Assembly: GCA_900104495.1 (NCBI GenBank)
Contig: FMXS01000018.1
Span: 1 to 64,000 of the forward strand
Direction: 5' to 3'
Length of the DNA stretch: 64,000 nucleotides
From: Ruminococcaceae bacterium FB2012
GTDB lineage: Bacteria; Bacillota; Clostridia; Oscillospirales; Ruminococcaceae
The notes under the pieces were generated by a model that saw nothing but the letters and a program-made list of their open reading frames with translations, made no database searches and had not been told where the DNA came from. Position 1 is the first letter of the stretch, and the number at the start of each line of letters is the position of its first letter. Positions 1-7,715 of the stretch are shown piece after piece. Position numbers and translations under genes: made by a program.

Positions 1-1
1 C

Positions 2-289
2 GATAAAGTTCTGGCCTTTGCCGGAATGTCGCCCTCTACATACCAATCGGGACAGCTTACAAACTGCTATGCCCGAATGGAGAAGCGAGGCTCGAAGTAT
101 CTTCGTTATGCACTTTACAACGCAGCCAAATATGTCTGCACCTGGGACAAGACCTTTGCCGATTATCTCGCCAAGAAGCGAGCCGAGGGCAAGCACTACA
201 ACGTTGCTTTATCTCACGCCGTCAAGAAACTTGTACGGCTCATTTTTGCTCTTGAAAAATCTCATCTGCCTTATCAGCCTGCCGTTTAA
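2..289 (+). CDS. IS110-family transposase, C-terminal fragment (runs off window start)
   Basis: The open frame enters from the window edge and reads AFAGMSPSTYQSGQ near its start. This is the conserved Transposase_20 (IS116/IS110/IS902) C-terminal domain, in which the SG pair belongs to the catalytic serine region. It continues through RGSKYLRYALYNAA and ends with HLPYQ, typical of IS110 DEDD recombinases. About 95 codons are visible of a protein that is usually 330-430 residues long. The ATG at 26 is internal. IS110 elements have no terminal inverted repeats, so the element end cannot be fixed. The sequence that resembles the element copy at 55.7 kb starts near 345, which puts the insertion junction between the stop codon and that point. 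The family assignment is firm; whether the copy is intact cannot be seen. Confidence 0.85.
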   Translation, partial: DKVLAFAGMSPSTYQSGQLTNCYARMEKRGSKYLRYALYNAAKYVCTWDKTFADYLAKKRAEGKHYNVALSHAVKKLVRLIFALEKSHLPYQPAV

Positions 290-339
290 ACTATTTGTAA
301 AATTTTCTTTTTGGGGGTTGACTTTTAATAGTTAGTCTG

Positions 340-857
340 TGTTGGTATGTAAAAGTGGGAGCAGTATTCGTTTACTGAAACCCTATGTCACTTACACTTT
401 TCAGCCGTTTGCAGGCGCACAGTTTTTTCAAGTCGAGCTGCTGCCCGAAAGGAAAAACTGTGAGGCTGTGTTCGGCTGATATGTATTCCACATTCAGTAC
501 CGTTCCACTCATTGCTTTTGCATGGCGATAAGGTTTTCTCCTGCCCGGCGCGCTAGCCGCCTCCTACGGTATCTTGGCACACTCTGACTATATACAAATA
601 GGCAAGGTATCACTCCTGCTGTGGGATTCAATTTTCAAGATTCTTTCAGGCACAACAAAAAGGCCTTGAACTACATTCCGACGAACAGCAAAGCAAACAG
701 TCTACAAAAATATATAGCTGCATAGCTGTTCGTGCCGGATATGTAAGTCAAAGCCTTTTGGCTAACGTGTGAATTATGTGTCGGCAGAGCCGACTAAGTA
801 AAAAAGGTGGCACGTTCAATATTCGATTGTATCGGGAGCCGTTGTCCAGGCTCTCTA
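340..857 (-). ncRNA. Structured RNA locus, copy 1 (family not recognised)
   Basis: There is no convincing gene between 290 and 911. A consensus promoter on the minus strand (864-892) would start an RNA near 857. Read on that strand it opens with hairpins (GAGCC/GGCTC near 834-855; GTCGGC TCT GCCGAC near 781-794). Then comes a long stem (about 659-681 pairing with 735-760) capped by GCTTTGCTGTTCGT. The 3' domain has an outer CAGCCG/CGGCTG stem (about 404 and 476) around a CACAGTTTTT/AAAAACTGTG inner stem. It ends with the conserved GAATACTGCTCCCACTTTTACATA (near 344-369, given in 24 bases only as position 344-369 with core CTCCCACTTTTACATA). A second locus at 55680-56094 keeps the same order of parts. 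No RNase P, tmRNA, SRP or 6S signature is seen. The ends are approximate. Confidence 0.6.
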
Positions 858-863
858 TTTTAT

Positions 864-892
864 ATTATATCACAGAAACATACGTTTGTCAA
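864..892 (-). promoter_or_regulatory. Promoter of structured RNA copy 1
   Basis: On the minus strand, TTGACA (887-892) and TATAAT (864-869) are separated by exactly 17 bases, a full consensus sigma-A promoter. It points into the 340-857 region, which has no gene. The matching position of copy 2 also carries a 17-base-spaced promoter. Confidence 0.8.
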
Positions 893-911
893 TCGGAAAT
901 GTATGTTCTTG

Positions 912-1157
912 CTAATTTTTGTAGAAATGCACAAATGTCTTAGGGGGTGTTATATTCAGGGTGACTAAAAACAGCGCGTCATAGCTCGCAAATTGTCTGT
1001 CTGCTGTTATTTCTACAATTCTTATCACATAATGATCATTCAAATCTGATATAAGAAATTCAGATCTTGCAGCAGTCGGCGTTGTGACGAAAAAATTTGT
1101 TCCAGACAGATTTATGTTAAGCAGCAGTATTACTGTCTCTACGATGTAAAGAATCAA
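912..1157 (-). CDS. Small hypothetical membrane-anchored protein (doubtful)
   Basis: An 81-codon frame starting with TTG lies 8 bases after the ABC ATPase stop, on the same strand. The first 15 residues (ILYIVETVILLLNI) are hydrophobic enough for one membrane segment or an uncleaved signal. The rest shows no recognised domain. No clear Shine-Dalgarno site precedes the TTG. It could be the last cistron of the transporter operon, a decayed remnant, or a chance frame. Confidence 0.25.
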   Translation of the reverse strand: MILYIVETVILLLNINLSGTNFFVTTPTAARSEFLISDLNDHYVIRIVEITADRQFASYDALFLVTLNITPPKTFVHFYKN

Positions 1158-1165
1158 TGCTGTTT

Positions 1166-1804
1166 TTATGTGATCTTTTCTATTACGCCTTTATCCATCT
1201 CATGCACCGTCTCGCAAAGCACCGAGATATCCTCCGCAGAGTGTGAGCATATCAGAATGGTCTTGCCCTGTTCCCTGTAGCCGAGAAGGTACGCCCGCAT
1301 TTCTTTGACGCCCTCTTTGTCCAAACCGTTGAAGGGCTCGTCAAGTATCAGAATCTTCGGATTTTCCATTATCGCCTGCGCAAGTCCGAGCCGCTGTCTC
1401 ATACCGAGACTGTACTTGCGGACGTGCCGTCGCAGATCGGGATCAAGCCCTACCTGCTTCATACTGTTTCGGACTTCTTCTTTCCCTATCTTGTGATTGA
1501 GCCCTGCAAGCAGTTTCAGATTTTTATATCCCGAATAGTAGGGTATAAAGCCCGGCGTTTCAATTATTATTCCCATATCCTTGGGGAAGTCAACATCTTT
1601 ACCGACGCGCTTGCCGTCCACTACAACTTCTCCGTGAGTGGGCTTGATGAAACCGCAGATGCACTTCATCAGCATTGTCTTGCCTGAGCCGTTGCGTCCG
1701 ATAAGGCCGTGTATCTTGCCTTCTTCAAAGGTGACGTTTATCTTTTTCAGAATATCGGTCTTGCCGAGAGTGAGGTCTAAGTCTTTTACTTCGATAATGT
1801 TCAT
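1166..1804 (-). CDS. ABC transporter ATP-binding protein
   Basis: This is a cytoplasmic ATPase of the drug/bacteriocin-type ABC-2 exporter family (CcmA/BcrA-like). Walker A GRNGSGKT is at residues 36-43, the signature is YSLGMRQRLGLAQA, and Walker B ILILDEPFNGLD is followed by the switch His in CSHSAED. The frame stays open further upstream, but AGGAGG sits 6-7 bases before the ATG at 1804 and MNIIEVKDL is the normal N terminus, so that start is chosen. At about 212 residues it is slightly short for the family. It is the last firm gene of a minus-strand operon with two permeases and three lipoproteins headed by a sigma/anti-sigma pair. It should energise the permeases at 2972 and 3856. The substrate is unknown. 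Confidence 0.9.
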   Translation of the reverse strand: MNIIEVKDLDLTLGKTDILKKINVTFEEGKIHGLIGRNGSGKTMLMKCICGFIKPTHGEVVVDGKRVGKDVDFPKDMGIIIETPGFIPYYSGYKNLKLLAGLNHKIGKEEVRNSMKQVGLDPDLRRHVRKYSLGMRQRLGLAQAIMENPKILILDEPFNGLDKEGVKEMRAYLLGYREQGKTILICSHSAEDISVLCETVHEMDKGVIEKIT

Positions 1805-1826
1805 TTTTACCTCCTGATATAGTGAT

Positions 1827-2957
1827 TCAGAATATCTTTGAGAATGAGAACTTCCCGGTGGTGCAGTCAATCAGCGCCGCATACCGGTCGTCCTCACAGC
1901 CCTTTGAGTGCATTACGAACTGCCAGTAATGGTGCGTGTCAATATCGAGTTCCATGCTGTTGAAGTCCAGTTCCCCGATATCGCTGACCTCACGCATAGT
2001 GTGGTCTTTTTTCAGCTGAATGATGCTGATGTTGTCCATGTCACATTCAAGATATTCGGCGAGGCTGTCATCAAGATATTTCAGTGCTGAACTTAGGGAG
2101 ATCATTTTATCACATTCCTCACCAATATACTCCGCCGAGGTCTGCCAGGCGCTCTCATAAATGCCCGCAGGCTTGTCTGAACTGCGGTAAAGCACCCTGC
2201 ACTGTTCTCCCGAAACTATGAAATCCTCCTGCTTCGGATCGATTTTGTCATAGTCGTCGGAGATGTCCGCTTCGCAGAAGGGCTGGTAATAGCCGTGCTC
2301 TATCCTCGTGAAGTACACCCAGGTGTCATAATCGCCGTAGTCAATATACATCGGTACATTCTCATATGCCCCGACCACCGCTGCAAAGTCGTTGATATAT
2401 TCCGTCGCCTGAGCGATCAGAGCCTTGGCATTCACGACCCTGCCGTCTATGGTGAGGGTGTCGCCATCGGTCAGGCGGTCGGTGTAGAGCCGTCGTGTTT
2501 TTGCAGCCGCTGCGGCTCCGGGATCGGGAGCTTTCAGCTTTTCGGTGCAGTAGTTGAAACTGCAGAGCTTGCTGATATAAAAAAGCAGATCGGCGCTCTC
2601 GCCACCCTCGCGGTAATAAACAAGATATTCGGAATGGGGGTCGGTATCAAAACCGCCCTTTATCTTATCAGTCAGGCCGTAATGGTCGATAAACTTCTGC
2701 GCGAGCTCAGCGTCAGGCTTGCGGCCTTTTATATTCATCTCCGATATCTTCTCGGGAATGTTGACCCAGATATGCTCGTCGAGGATAAAGGTCTTATAGC
2801 TTGCGGACTTAGCCGCCTCGATATCCTCCGGCAGCTCCGCAAGGGTGATATATCCGAGCCCGTCGCCGTTTTCAGCGGAGCCTGCGTCGGGAGTCCCGGC
2901 ACATCCCGCCAGCATCACCCCCGCGCAGAGCAAAGTTAAAATCCTTTTTGTTTTCAT
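1827..2957 (-). CDS. Lipoprotein, transporter-associated
   Basis: The first 25 residues form a lipoprotein signal peptide with lipobox LAGC, so the protein should be anchored outside the membrane. The start is the ATG at 2957, preceded by AAGGAGA at good spacing; the upstream MKGDGN extension is unlikely. The mature part is about 350 residues, acidic and without a recognised family. Its C-terminal part (a SLAEYLECDMDNI-like stretch followed by a WQF strand) resembles the end of the lipoprotein at 4945-6051 (ELAEYVRFSFDTV, then KWYF). The two are probably diverged duplicates in one operon. It sits 15 bases after a permease and 22 before the ATPase, so it probably works with that exporter, for example by capturing substrate or protecting the surface. 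That role is inferred. Confidence 0.75.
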   Translation of the reverse strand: MKTKRILTLLCAGVMLAGCAGTPDAGSAENGDGLGYITLAELPEDIEAAKSASYKTFILDEHIWVNIPEKISEMNIKGRKPDAELAQKFIDHYGLTDKIKGGFDTDPHSEYLVYYREGGESADLLFYISKLCSFNYCTEKLKAPDPGAAAAAKTRRLYTDRLTDGDTLTIDGRVVNAKALIAQATEYINDFAAVVGAYENVPMYIDYGDYDTWVYFTRIEHGYYQPFCEADISDDYDKIDPKQEDFIVSGEQCRVLYRSSDKPAGIYESAWQTSAEYIGEECDKMISLSSALKYLDDSLAEYLECDMDNISIIQLKKDHTMREVSDIGELDFNSMELDIDTHHYWQFVMHSKGCEDDRYAALIDCTTGKFSFSKIF

Positions 2958-2971
2958 ATTTCCGTCTCCTT

Positions 2972-3844
2972 TCAAACTGCGATCTCCGCCACATTGTCAT
3001 AGTTGAATTTTTTTATAGCTGCCACGCAGAAAACTATCAGTGCGGCAATGAACGTGCAGAGATAAATTATCGAAAACGTAAGCGACACAACAGGCTGCCG
3101 GAAGTATTTCGTGAAGTGCAGCCATATTATCGAGTTTGCCATAGGCATACTCCACATCAGCACCGTTTTGATCGAGCAGAAAGCCGTTCCGAGGGAGATC
3201 ACTGCACCGCAGAAAACGAAGCCGGCGGTCTTTTTCTTCACAAGAGAGAACGCAAGCAGGAGCAGACCGATTATCATCAGGTACGCGAACACAAGCAGAT
3301 AACTCTGTATTGCCGCTTTGAACACCGACAGCTGATTATAAAGATTTTCAGGCAGCAGCTGTACTCCGAAGTTGCCCGACTTCTCCGGGAAGCGCACCGC
3401 ATACTGCGTAGCCACGTTGCTCCAGCCGTTGTACCAGAAGCCCTTGCTCAGCATCGGTATCACTGCTCCCGCAAATATGAAAGCAAGGTACGACAGCGCC
3501 ATCATCACCAGTTTGATGATCTGTCCCAGCAGCCAGTTCATTCGCCCCACGCGGATGATGTAAAAAACCGTGTTGGTGTCGATCTTCGGGAAGTCGGCGA
3601 TCAGCGTTAAGAACACCAGAGGGATGATAAGCAGTATCGCTCCGGAATTAGCTATTGCTATGAACGGTTCGAGGATGTTCAGCGGCTCGCCCATTTCTTC
3701 TGCATTCTTCAAAAGGGGCTCGATAGCGAAGGTGTAAATGAATATCACAAGCACTCCCAATATAATCATCCTCGCATCGCATACCCATTTCACATACTCG
3801 GTGCGGGCGCAGGAAAAGGCTTGTTTGAAGTTTAATTTTTTCAT
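2972..3844 (-). CDS. ABC-2 type permease
   Basis: An integral membrane protein of 290 residues with about six hydrophobic segments: near residues 27-45, 65-85, 110-135, 180-200, 210-235 and 255-280. The first segment follows a short basic cytoplasmic N terminus (MKKLNFKQAFSCARTEYVKW), the usual form of ABC-2 permeases of BcrB type. No catalytic motif is expected. It is 11 bases downstream of a second, different permease (3856-4731) and upstream of a lipoprotein and the ATPase. The two permeases probably form a heterodimeric pore powered by the 1166-1804 ATPase. The substrate cannot be read from the sequence; antimicrobial peptide export or self-protection is a common role for such modules. 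Confidence 0.75.
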   Translation of the reverse strand: MKKLNFKQAFSCARTEYVKWVCDARMIILGVLVIFIYTFAIEPLLKNAEEMGEPLNILEPFIAIANSGAILLIIPLVFLTLIADFPKIDTNTVFYIIRVGRMNWLLGQIIKLVMMALSYLAFIFAGAVIPMLSKGFWYNGWSNVATQYAVRFPEKSGNFGVQLLPENLYNQLSVFKAAIQSYLLVFAYLMIIGLLLLAFSLVKKKTAGFVFCGAVISLGTAFCSIKTVLMWSMPMANSIIWLHFTKYFRQPVVSLTFSIIYLCTFIAALIVFCVAAIKKFNYDNVAEIAV

Positions 3845-3855
3845 ATCGGCACCCC

Positions 3856-4731
3856 CTAATTGCCCTTATCGGTTCTAAGGTTCATTATCAAGATGAACCC
3901 GATCAGCAGCACTAACAGATATACTCCGTTGAAGATCAGCATTTTTGTCTGCGGCGAAGTTATCTCCGAAAAATTGATGTAGGGTATCTGCTTCGGGGAG
4001 TCGGGCATGAAGGGCGAAATTTTGTCGTAGATCTCGAAATCCCCGGTCTCGAAGGCTTTGGATATGATCTTGTTCATAGACGTATTCCACACATATATCA
4101 GCATAAAAGGCAGGCAGGTGATGATGTAGGGATTCTTACAGAAGGACGAAAGGAAGAACGCCGGAAGCGTTGAAAATGCGCCGTATATGAATGCCGCGAG
4201 CAGGTTCTTTGCTATTGCCGCAAAAGCGCCGTTTGGTATTATCCATTCAAGCTGCTCGGGGTCGAGGTTGTAGCTGTCCAGCGAGGGAAAGGCTATCCAG
4301 ACTACCACGCCGAAAAGAGCAAGGCCGATCATCACGGCAAGCCCGCCCGAAAGAAACGAGGCCGAAAATTTGGACAGATAATATCTGAGCTTCCCGGAGC
4401 GGGAGATAGTGAAGCGCATCAGCCCGTTGTTGCGCTCGGCGCAGAAAGACACCATAAACGGGAACGCCACGATGATCGGAATGAACATCGTTATGTAGCC
4501 GGAGAGACCGTTCCCAAACAAACGGATAGCCGCGAAATCGTCGTGGGAGGTGATGAACTTTCGGTCAAAAGAAAAGAACGCCTCAAAGATCGAATAGCTC
4601 TTGTCATTGGAGTTGTCGCGGTAGGCAGAGGCCGTAAAGCAGAGTATGCAGGTCATCAGCGCCGCGCCCGCGAAGCCTATGTTGATTATTGTTTTGTTGA
4701 GGTCTTGTTTCAGTGTGTGGAAGAATTTCAT
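3856..4731 (-). CDS. ABC-2 type permease
   Basis: A 291-residue membrane protein with hydrophobic segments near 17-35, 80-100, 125-155, 175-200, 205-220 and 270-288. The sequence around NNGLMRFTISRSGKLRYYLSK, between the second and third segments, matches the cytoplasmic coupling region typical of ABC-2 permeases, where an R-x-G/S loop docks on the ATPase. The start ATG at 4731 follows the small lipoprotein stop (4736) almost immediately, so translation is probably coupled. It pairs with the permease at 2972 and the ATPase at 1166. The family call is by topology and context, as no unique motif exists. Confidence 0.75.
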   Translation of the reverse strand: MKFFHTLKQDLNKTIINIGFAGAALMTCILCFTASAYRDNSNDKSYSIFEAFFSFDRKFITSHDDFAAIRLFGNGLSGYITMFIPIIVAFPFMVSFCAERNNGLMRFTISRSGKLRYYLSKFSASFLSGGLAVMIGLALFGVVVWIAFPSLDSYNLDPEQLEWIIPNGAFAAIAKNLLAAFIYGAFSTLPAFFLSSFCKNPYIITCLPFMLIYVWNTSMNKIISKAFETGDFEIYDKISPFMPDSPKQIPYINFSEITSPQTKMLIFNGVYLLVLLIGFILIMNLRTDKGN

Positions 4732-4735
4732 TTTA

Positions 4736-4927
4736 TCACCTTATTTCGGCAGCTTTGGTATAGATGTACTCAAATACATCCACTTGATCGTACCTCGCAT
4801 ACGCCAGCTCGGAGAACCCGCTCTCCGAAGTGTTGTCTTCGCTGACGGAAAGTGTTTCCGAATCCTCAGCGCAGCTGGTAAGCATCAGTAATAACGCAAG
4901 CACAACATATAATAAGTTTATTCTCAT
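4736..4927 (-). CDS. Small lipoprotein (63 aa)
   Basis: The signal peptide MRINLLYVVLALLLMLTSC ends in a clear lipobox (LTSC). The 45-residue mature peptide is rich in Ser, Glu and Asp and contains no domain. The ORF starts 17 bases after the lipoprotein at 4945 and ends 4 bases before the permease, so it is part of the operon. Its size suggests either a true small lipoprotein or the surviving N terminus of a third copy of the large lipoproteins at 1827 and 4945. Nothing decides between these. Confidence 0.55.
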   Translation of the reverse strand: MRINLLYVVLALLLMLTSCAEDSETLSVSEDNTSESGFSELAYARYDQVDVFEYIYTKAAEIR

Positions 4928-4944
4928 ATTTAAGTCTCCTGTTT

Positions 4945-6051
4945 TTACGGCATGACGACCTCTATCCCGCCGTTTTCGCAGTCAACGGTCACATAGTCTA
5001 TGGAATGCAGCCCGCTGTTTGTAGTTTTGTCGGTTATGAAATACCATTTCGGACGGCATCTGATCTCTCCGGAAACAGACTCTCCTTCAGCAGGAGCATT
5101 GCCTCTCGGTTCGTACATTATCAGCACAGTGTCGAAGCTGAATCTGACATATTCCGCCAGCTCTGATTCAAGCAGATCGCAGGCGGTCCCAAAAGAAATA
5201 ACCTCACCGATCTTTTCCGACTGCTTGACTTTGAAAGAATTGCACCCCACATAATACTCGGGGGACAGTTCAGAATCAAGATCAGCATAAGACTGCATCG
5301 ACAGCGACATAAGCGCCTCTCCCTCTTTGTCCTGCGGATCGACAGAGCGGGAGGATATCTGATTCTGTATTCCCACGCCCTTGTATGCCTTTCTGATCTC
5401 TGCTTCATAGCCCATATCATTTTCCGCGTGCAGGATATAAATGTCCGAGATCGTATTCTCAAGACCGTCGCCGGTTACGGAGCCGATAACATCTGCCAGT
5501 TCCAAAGCCTTGGTTGCTGCTTTTTCAGCCTCGGGCGGAACTCCTTTTTCTGACGGACGGTCATAATACACAGCTTCGGCAGAAATAATATCCTCGCTCA
5601 GCATACTTACTCCGCTGCGGATCTCTTTCCAGCGTACATATGGGCTTAGATACCCCATCATGCTTATCTCGTTTTCCCCGTCCTTGAGGTAGGCGGTATC
5701 CTCATAGAGCAGCGTTTCTCCTTTAAATCCGAATCCCGGTCTACCGTTCAGCTCATTTACCGCTCTGATCTTTCGGTCAAGATCGTTTTCCGAGTTGACC
5801 GGAGCAAGCACAAGCCTGTAAAGTCCGTCCGGCTTGATGACGGGAATACTGCCACTGTCCGGAAGAGTAAACTTCGTATACTCTGTTTTGTATGCCCGAT
5901 CTATCCCATCATATATATTATCACAAGTGACTCTGTCTCCTGCTGCCGATGCAAGGCTGTCGCTTCCTTTCAGACCGTCTGGCACCTCGGCACAGGCGGC
6001 GAGCAGCATCATCACCGCCGCCAATACTGCGATCGGTTTTCTGTTCTTCAT
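4945..6051 (-). CDS. Lipoprotein, transporter-associated
   Basis: The chosen start is the ATG at 6051, with AAGGAG eight bases upstream; the longer frame lacks a ribosome site. A lipoprotein signal runs to the lipobox LAAC at about residue 20. The mature domain of about 345 residues has no recognised family. Its last third resembles the lipoprotein at 1827-2957, so the two look like duplicates. The gene follows the broken anti-sigma gene by 86 bases, and that gap holds a strong hairpin, so downstream expression may be set separately from the sigma pair. It probably acts on the outer face of the membrane with the encoded ABC exporter. Confidence 0.75.
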   Translation of the reverse strand: MKNRKPIAVLAAVMMLLAACAEVPDGLKGSDSLASAAGDRVTCDNIYDGIDRAYKTEYTKFTLPDSGSIPVIKPDGLYRLVLAPVNSENDLDRKIRAVNELNGRPGFGFKGETLLYEDTAYLKDGENEISMMGYLSPYVRWKEIRSGVSMLSEDIISAEAVYYDRPSEKGVPPEAEKAATKALELADVIGSVTGDGLENTISDIYILHAENDMGYEAEIRKAYKGVGIQNQISSRSVDPQDKEGEALMSLSMQSYADLDSELSPEYYVGCNSFKVKQSEKIGEVISFGTACDLLESELAEYVRFSFDTVLIMYEPRGNAPAEGESVSGEIRCRPKWYFITDKTTNSGLHSIDYVTVDCENGGIEVVMP

Positions 6052-6071
6052 CTGTTGTTCTCCTTTATCCA

Positions 6072-6100
6072 ATAAAATAGGTGCAGAAAACCTCTGCACC
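6072..6100 (-). terminator. Intra-operon hairpin, possible attenuator
   Basis: On the minus strand, GGTGCAGA and TCTGCACC (6080-6100) form an 8-bp stem followed by TATTTTATT. It lies between the anti-sigma gene and the first lipoprotein, so it could cut or reduce read-through from the regulatory pair into the transporter genes. Confidence 0.5.
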
Positions 6101-6137
6101 CGTATAAACAATATCATTGCCGATTTTGTGATAAAGA

Positions 6138-6816
6138 TTATTGTGTATCCTCGATTTTCAGCGTTTTAGCTAAATTCAAATACTCTTCTTTGGGAAGATT
6201 GCCCGAAAGGAAGAACACATATCCGTGCTGATACCATACGACCGTTGTGTAATCAGCTGTTTCACCGAATTCGCCGATCATATACTGGATACCGCCGTCC
6301 TGCACCATTGTGATCTTTGTCCCTTCGGGGTAGAATGCGTCTTTGTAGGCCGCTGCAACGCATTGACTGTAATAGATGAAGCGCCCGTTCTCCGGCTTGT
6401 CCGACCATATCTTCATTGTGTAATGATTTGCATAGTCGCTGATGTTAAGCTTGAAATCCGACGGCACTCCGCCTAAAGTATATATTTCATCGAGATGCTT
6501 TTTGCGGTCCGCCACGGAGCCGGTGTTGAAGTTGATCATTCTGCCGCCGTCAGCGCTTTCGGTGCTGTAGCTCCACAGCAGACTGCGCGACATTCCGAGA
6601 CAGAAGCCCGCCGCGAATATCGCCGCGATGAGCAGTCCTATTTTCAGCCTGCGTCTGAGGCATACACGCTTTTCGGGCTTGAATATGCCGCGCATACGGC
6701 TTTCAAACTCCTCCGAGAAGATATATATATTCCTCTTCTTCCTCTGCGAAGCACAGGCTGTCAAGGTCGGGCTGGCATACCGCCCTTATGACCGCACCCA
6801 GCTTTTCTTCATTCAT
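6138..6816 (-). pseudogene. DUF4367 anti-sigma factor, frameshifted at an AT repeat
   Basis: The natural start is the ATG at 6816, which overlaps the sigma factor stop (ATGAATGA). It reads MNEEKLGAVIRAVCQPDLDS, then an acidic EEEEE run. At an (AT)5 tract (6721-6730) this frame hits a stop a few codons on, while the rest of the protein continues in another frame (SEEFESRMRGIF onward). Adding one AT unit would join the two parts exactly. The joined protein has a cytoplasmic N-terminal region, one membrane segment (LKIGLLIAAIFAAGFCLG) and an outer DUF4367 domain, as in the intact homologues at 8236 and 57088. It should restrain the sigma factor encoded upstream. A true mutation, phase variation by slippage, and a sequencing error are all possible. 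Confidence 0.75.
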
Positions 6817-7330
6817 CGGCCTTTTCCTCCATCAGTTTACGGAGCTTGCGGCGCACATACTCCGCTAGCTTTCTTGCCGCCTCATCGGATATGCCGAAGG
6901 CCGCGCCTATCTCACGGTTCCCGAGACAAAGGGTATACCGCAGAAACAGCAGCTCCCGGTCACTCTCGGGGAGCTGCGAGATGCACTCCTTCAAAAGCTC
7001 CTCGCCGGCATCCGGCAGCTCGCTGTGATCGAGGGCATCGTCATATTCGACTTCTTCGATCCTGCTCTCAGTCCTCAGCATATTCATTGAGGTGTTCCTG
7101 ACAGTAATAACAAAATAAGAGGTCAGATCGTGAGAATTCAAATTATGAACCTTTTGAATACATTTTGCCAGCTTCATAAAGCTCTCACTGACGGCTTCCT
7201 CTGCGAGGGCGTTTGTATGCAGGACAGACAAAGCAACACGCATAGCAAGCGAGCGGTTATCATAATAGAACTTCTCAAAATCGGCACAGAGGGACTTGTC
7301 GTCGATCAGAGCCATATATGCAGACAGCAT
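6809..7330 (-). CDS. RNA polymerase sigma factor, ECF/sigma-70 family
   Basis: The protein is 174 residues from the ATG at 7330, which has AAGGAAG upstream; the frame upstream of it is non-coding. Region 2 lies at about residues 15-85 (ending in FVITVRNTSMNMLR), region 4 at about 110-170 (LPESDRELLFLRYTLCLGNREIGAAFG, here cited by position 118-144). It recruits RNA polymerase to alternative promoters. The stop overlaps the start of the DUF4367 anti-sigma gene, so the two are translationally coupled. Homologous sigma genes sit at 7716 (divergent) and 56550 (on the integrated element). It presumably controls its own transporter operon and is held inactive by the membrane anti-sigma factor. If that gene is truly broken, this sigma factor would be free. 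Confidence 0.85.
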   Translation of the reverse strand: MLSAYMALIDDKSLCADFEKFYYDNRSLAMRVALSVLHTNALAEEAVSESFMKLAKCIQKVHNLNSHDLTSYFVITVRNTSMNMLRTESRIEEVEYDDALDHSELPDAGEELLKECISQLPESDRELLFLRYTLCLGNREIGAAFGISDEAARKLAEYVRRKLRKLMEEKADE

Positions 7331-7453
7331 CGGTTCACTTCCTTTGCGGTGAAATATGTTCATTACATTATAGCACACATAACCGCAATAATCAATGATA
7401 AAAACATAATGAAAGGTACAGACCTTGAAACCGGCGCAGTTCATAGCCTTGTC

Positions 7454-7482
7454 TTGAAAATCCTGACATTTTGTGGTATAGT
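7454..7482 (+). promoter_or_regulatory. Promoter upstream of MITE and sigma gene
   Basis: TTGAAA (7454-7459) and TATAGT (7477-7482) are 17 bases apart. The start point would fall at the left end of the MITE, so the element would be transcribed as the leader of the sigma gene at 7716. Confidence 0.55.
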
Positions 7483-7488
7483 TTATTA

Positions 7489-7682
7489 AGGCAATACCGC
7501 ACAACCCCTGTGCGTCAGATCGCGCGCAAGCTCAACAAAGTTGAGCTGAGATTTTTCGTCAGAGTGCATAAATTTGACGCAGGCGGGCTGACGCCCGGCA
7601 AGGAAAATTTGTGTGCTATGACGGAAAATATGCAAGCAGATGACGTGCAGAGGTCCAAGCCGCGGGTTGTGCGGTGTTGCCT
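7489..7682. mobile_element. MITE with 18-bp inverted ends and TA target duplication
   Basis: AGGCAATACCGCACAACC (7489-7506) is matched in inverted orientation by GGTTGTGCGGTGTTGCCT (7665-7682) with one mismatch. Both ends are flanked by TA, the target duplication of IS630/mariner-type transposases. The 194-bp body has no gene but further palindromes (such as CTCAACAAAGTTGAG). It is a non-autonomous element lying in the leader of the second sigma operon. Confidence 0.8.
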
Positions 7683-7715
7683 TATGGGTATTCTGTTTTG
7701 AAAGGGTGTGATGTG

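Noticed and set aside
289..892. Copy 1 RNA as the bridge RNA of the IS110 element
   Set aside because: It is transcribed on the opposite strand to the transposase, and a homologous copy at 55.7-56.1 kb has no IS110 nearby.
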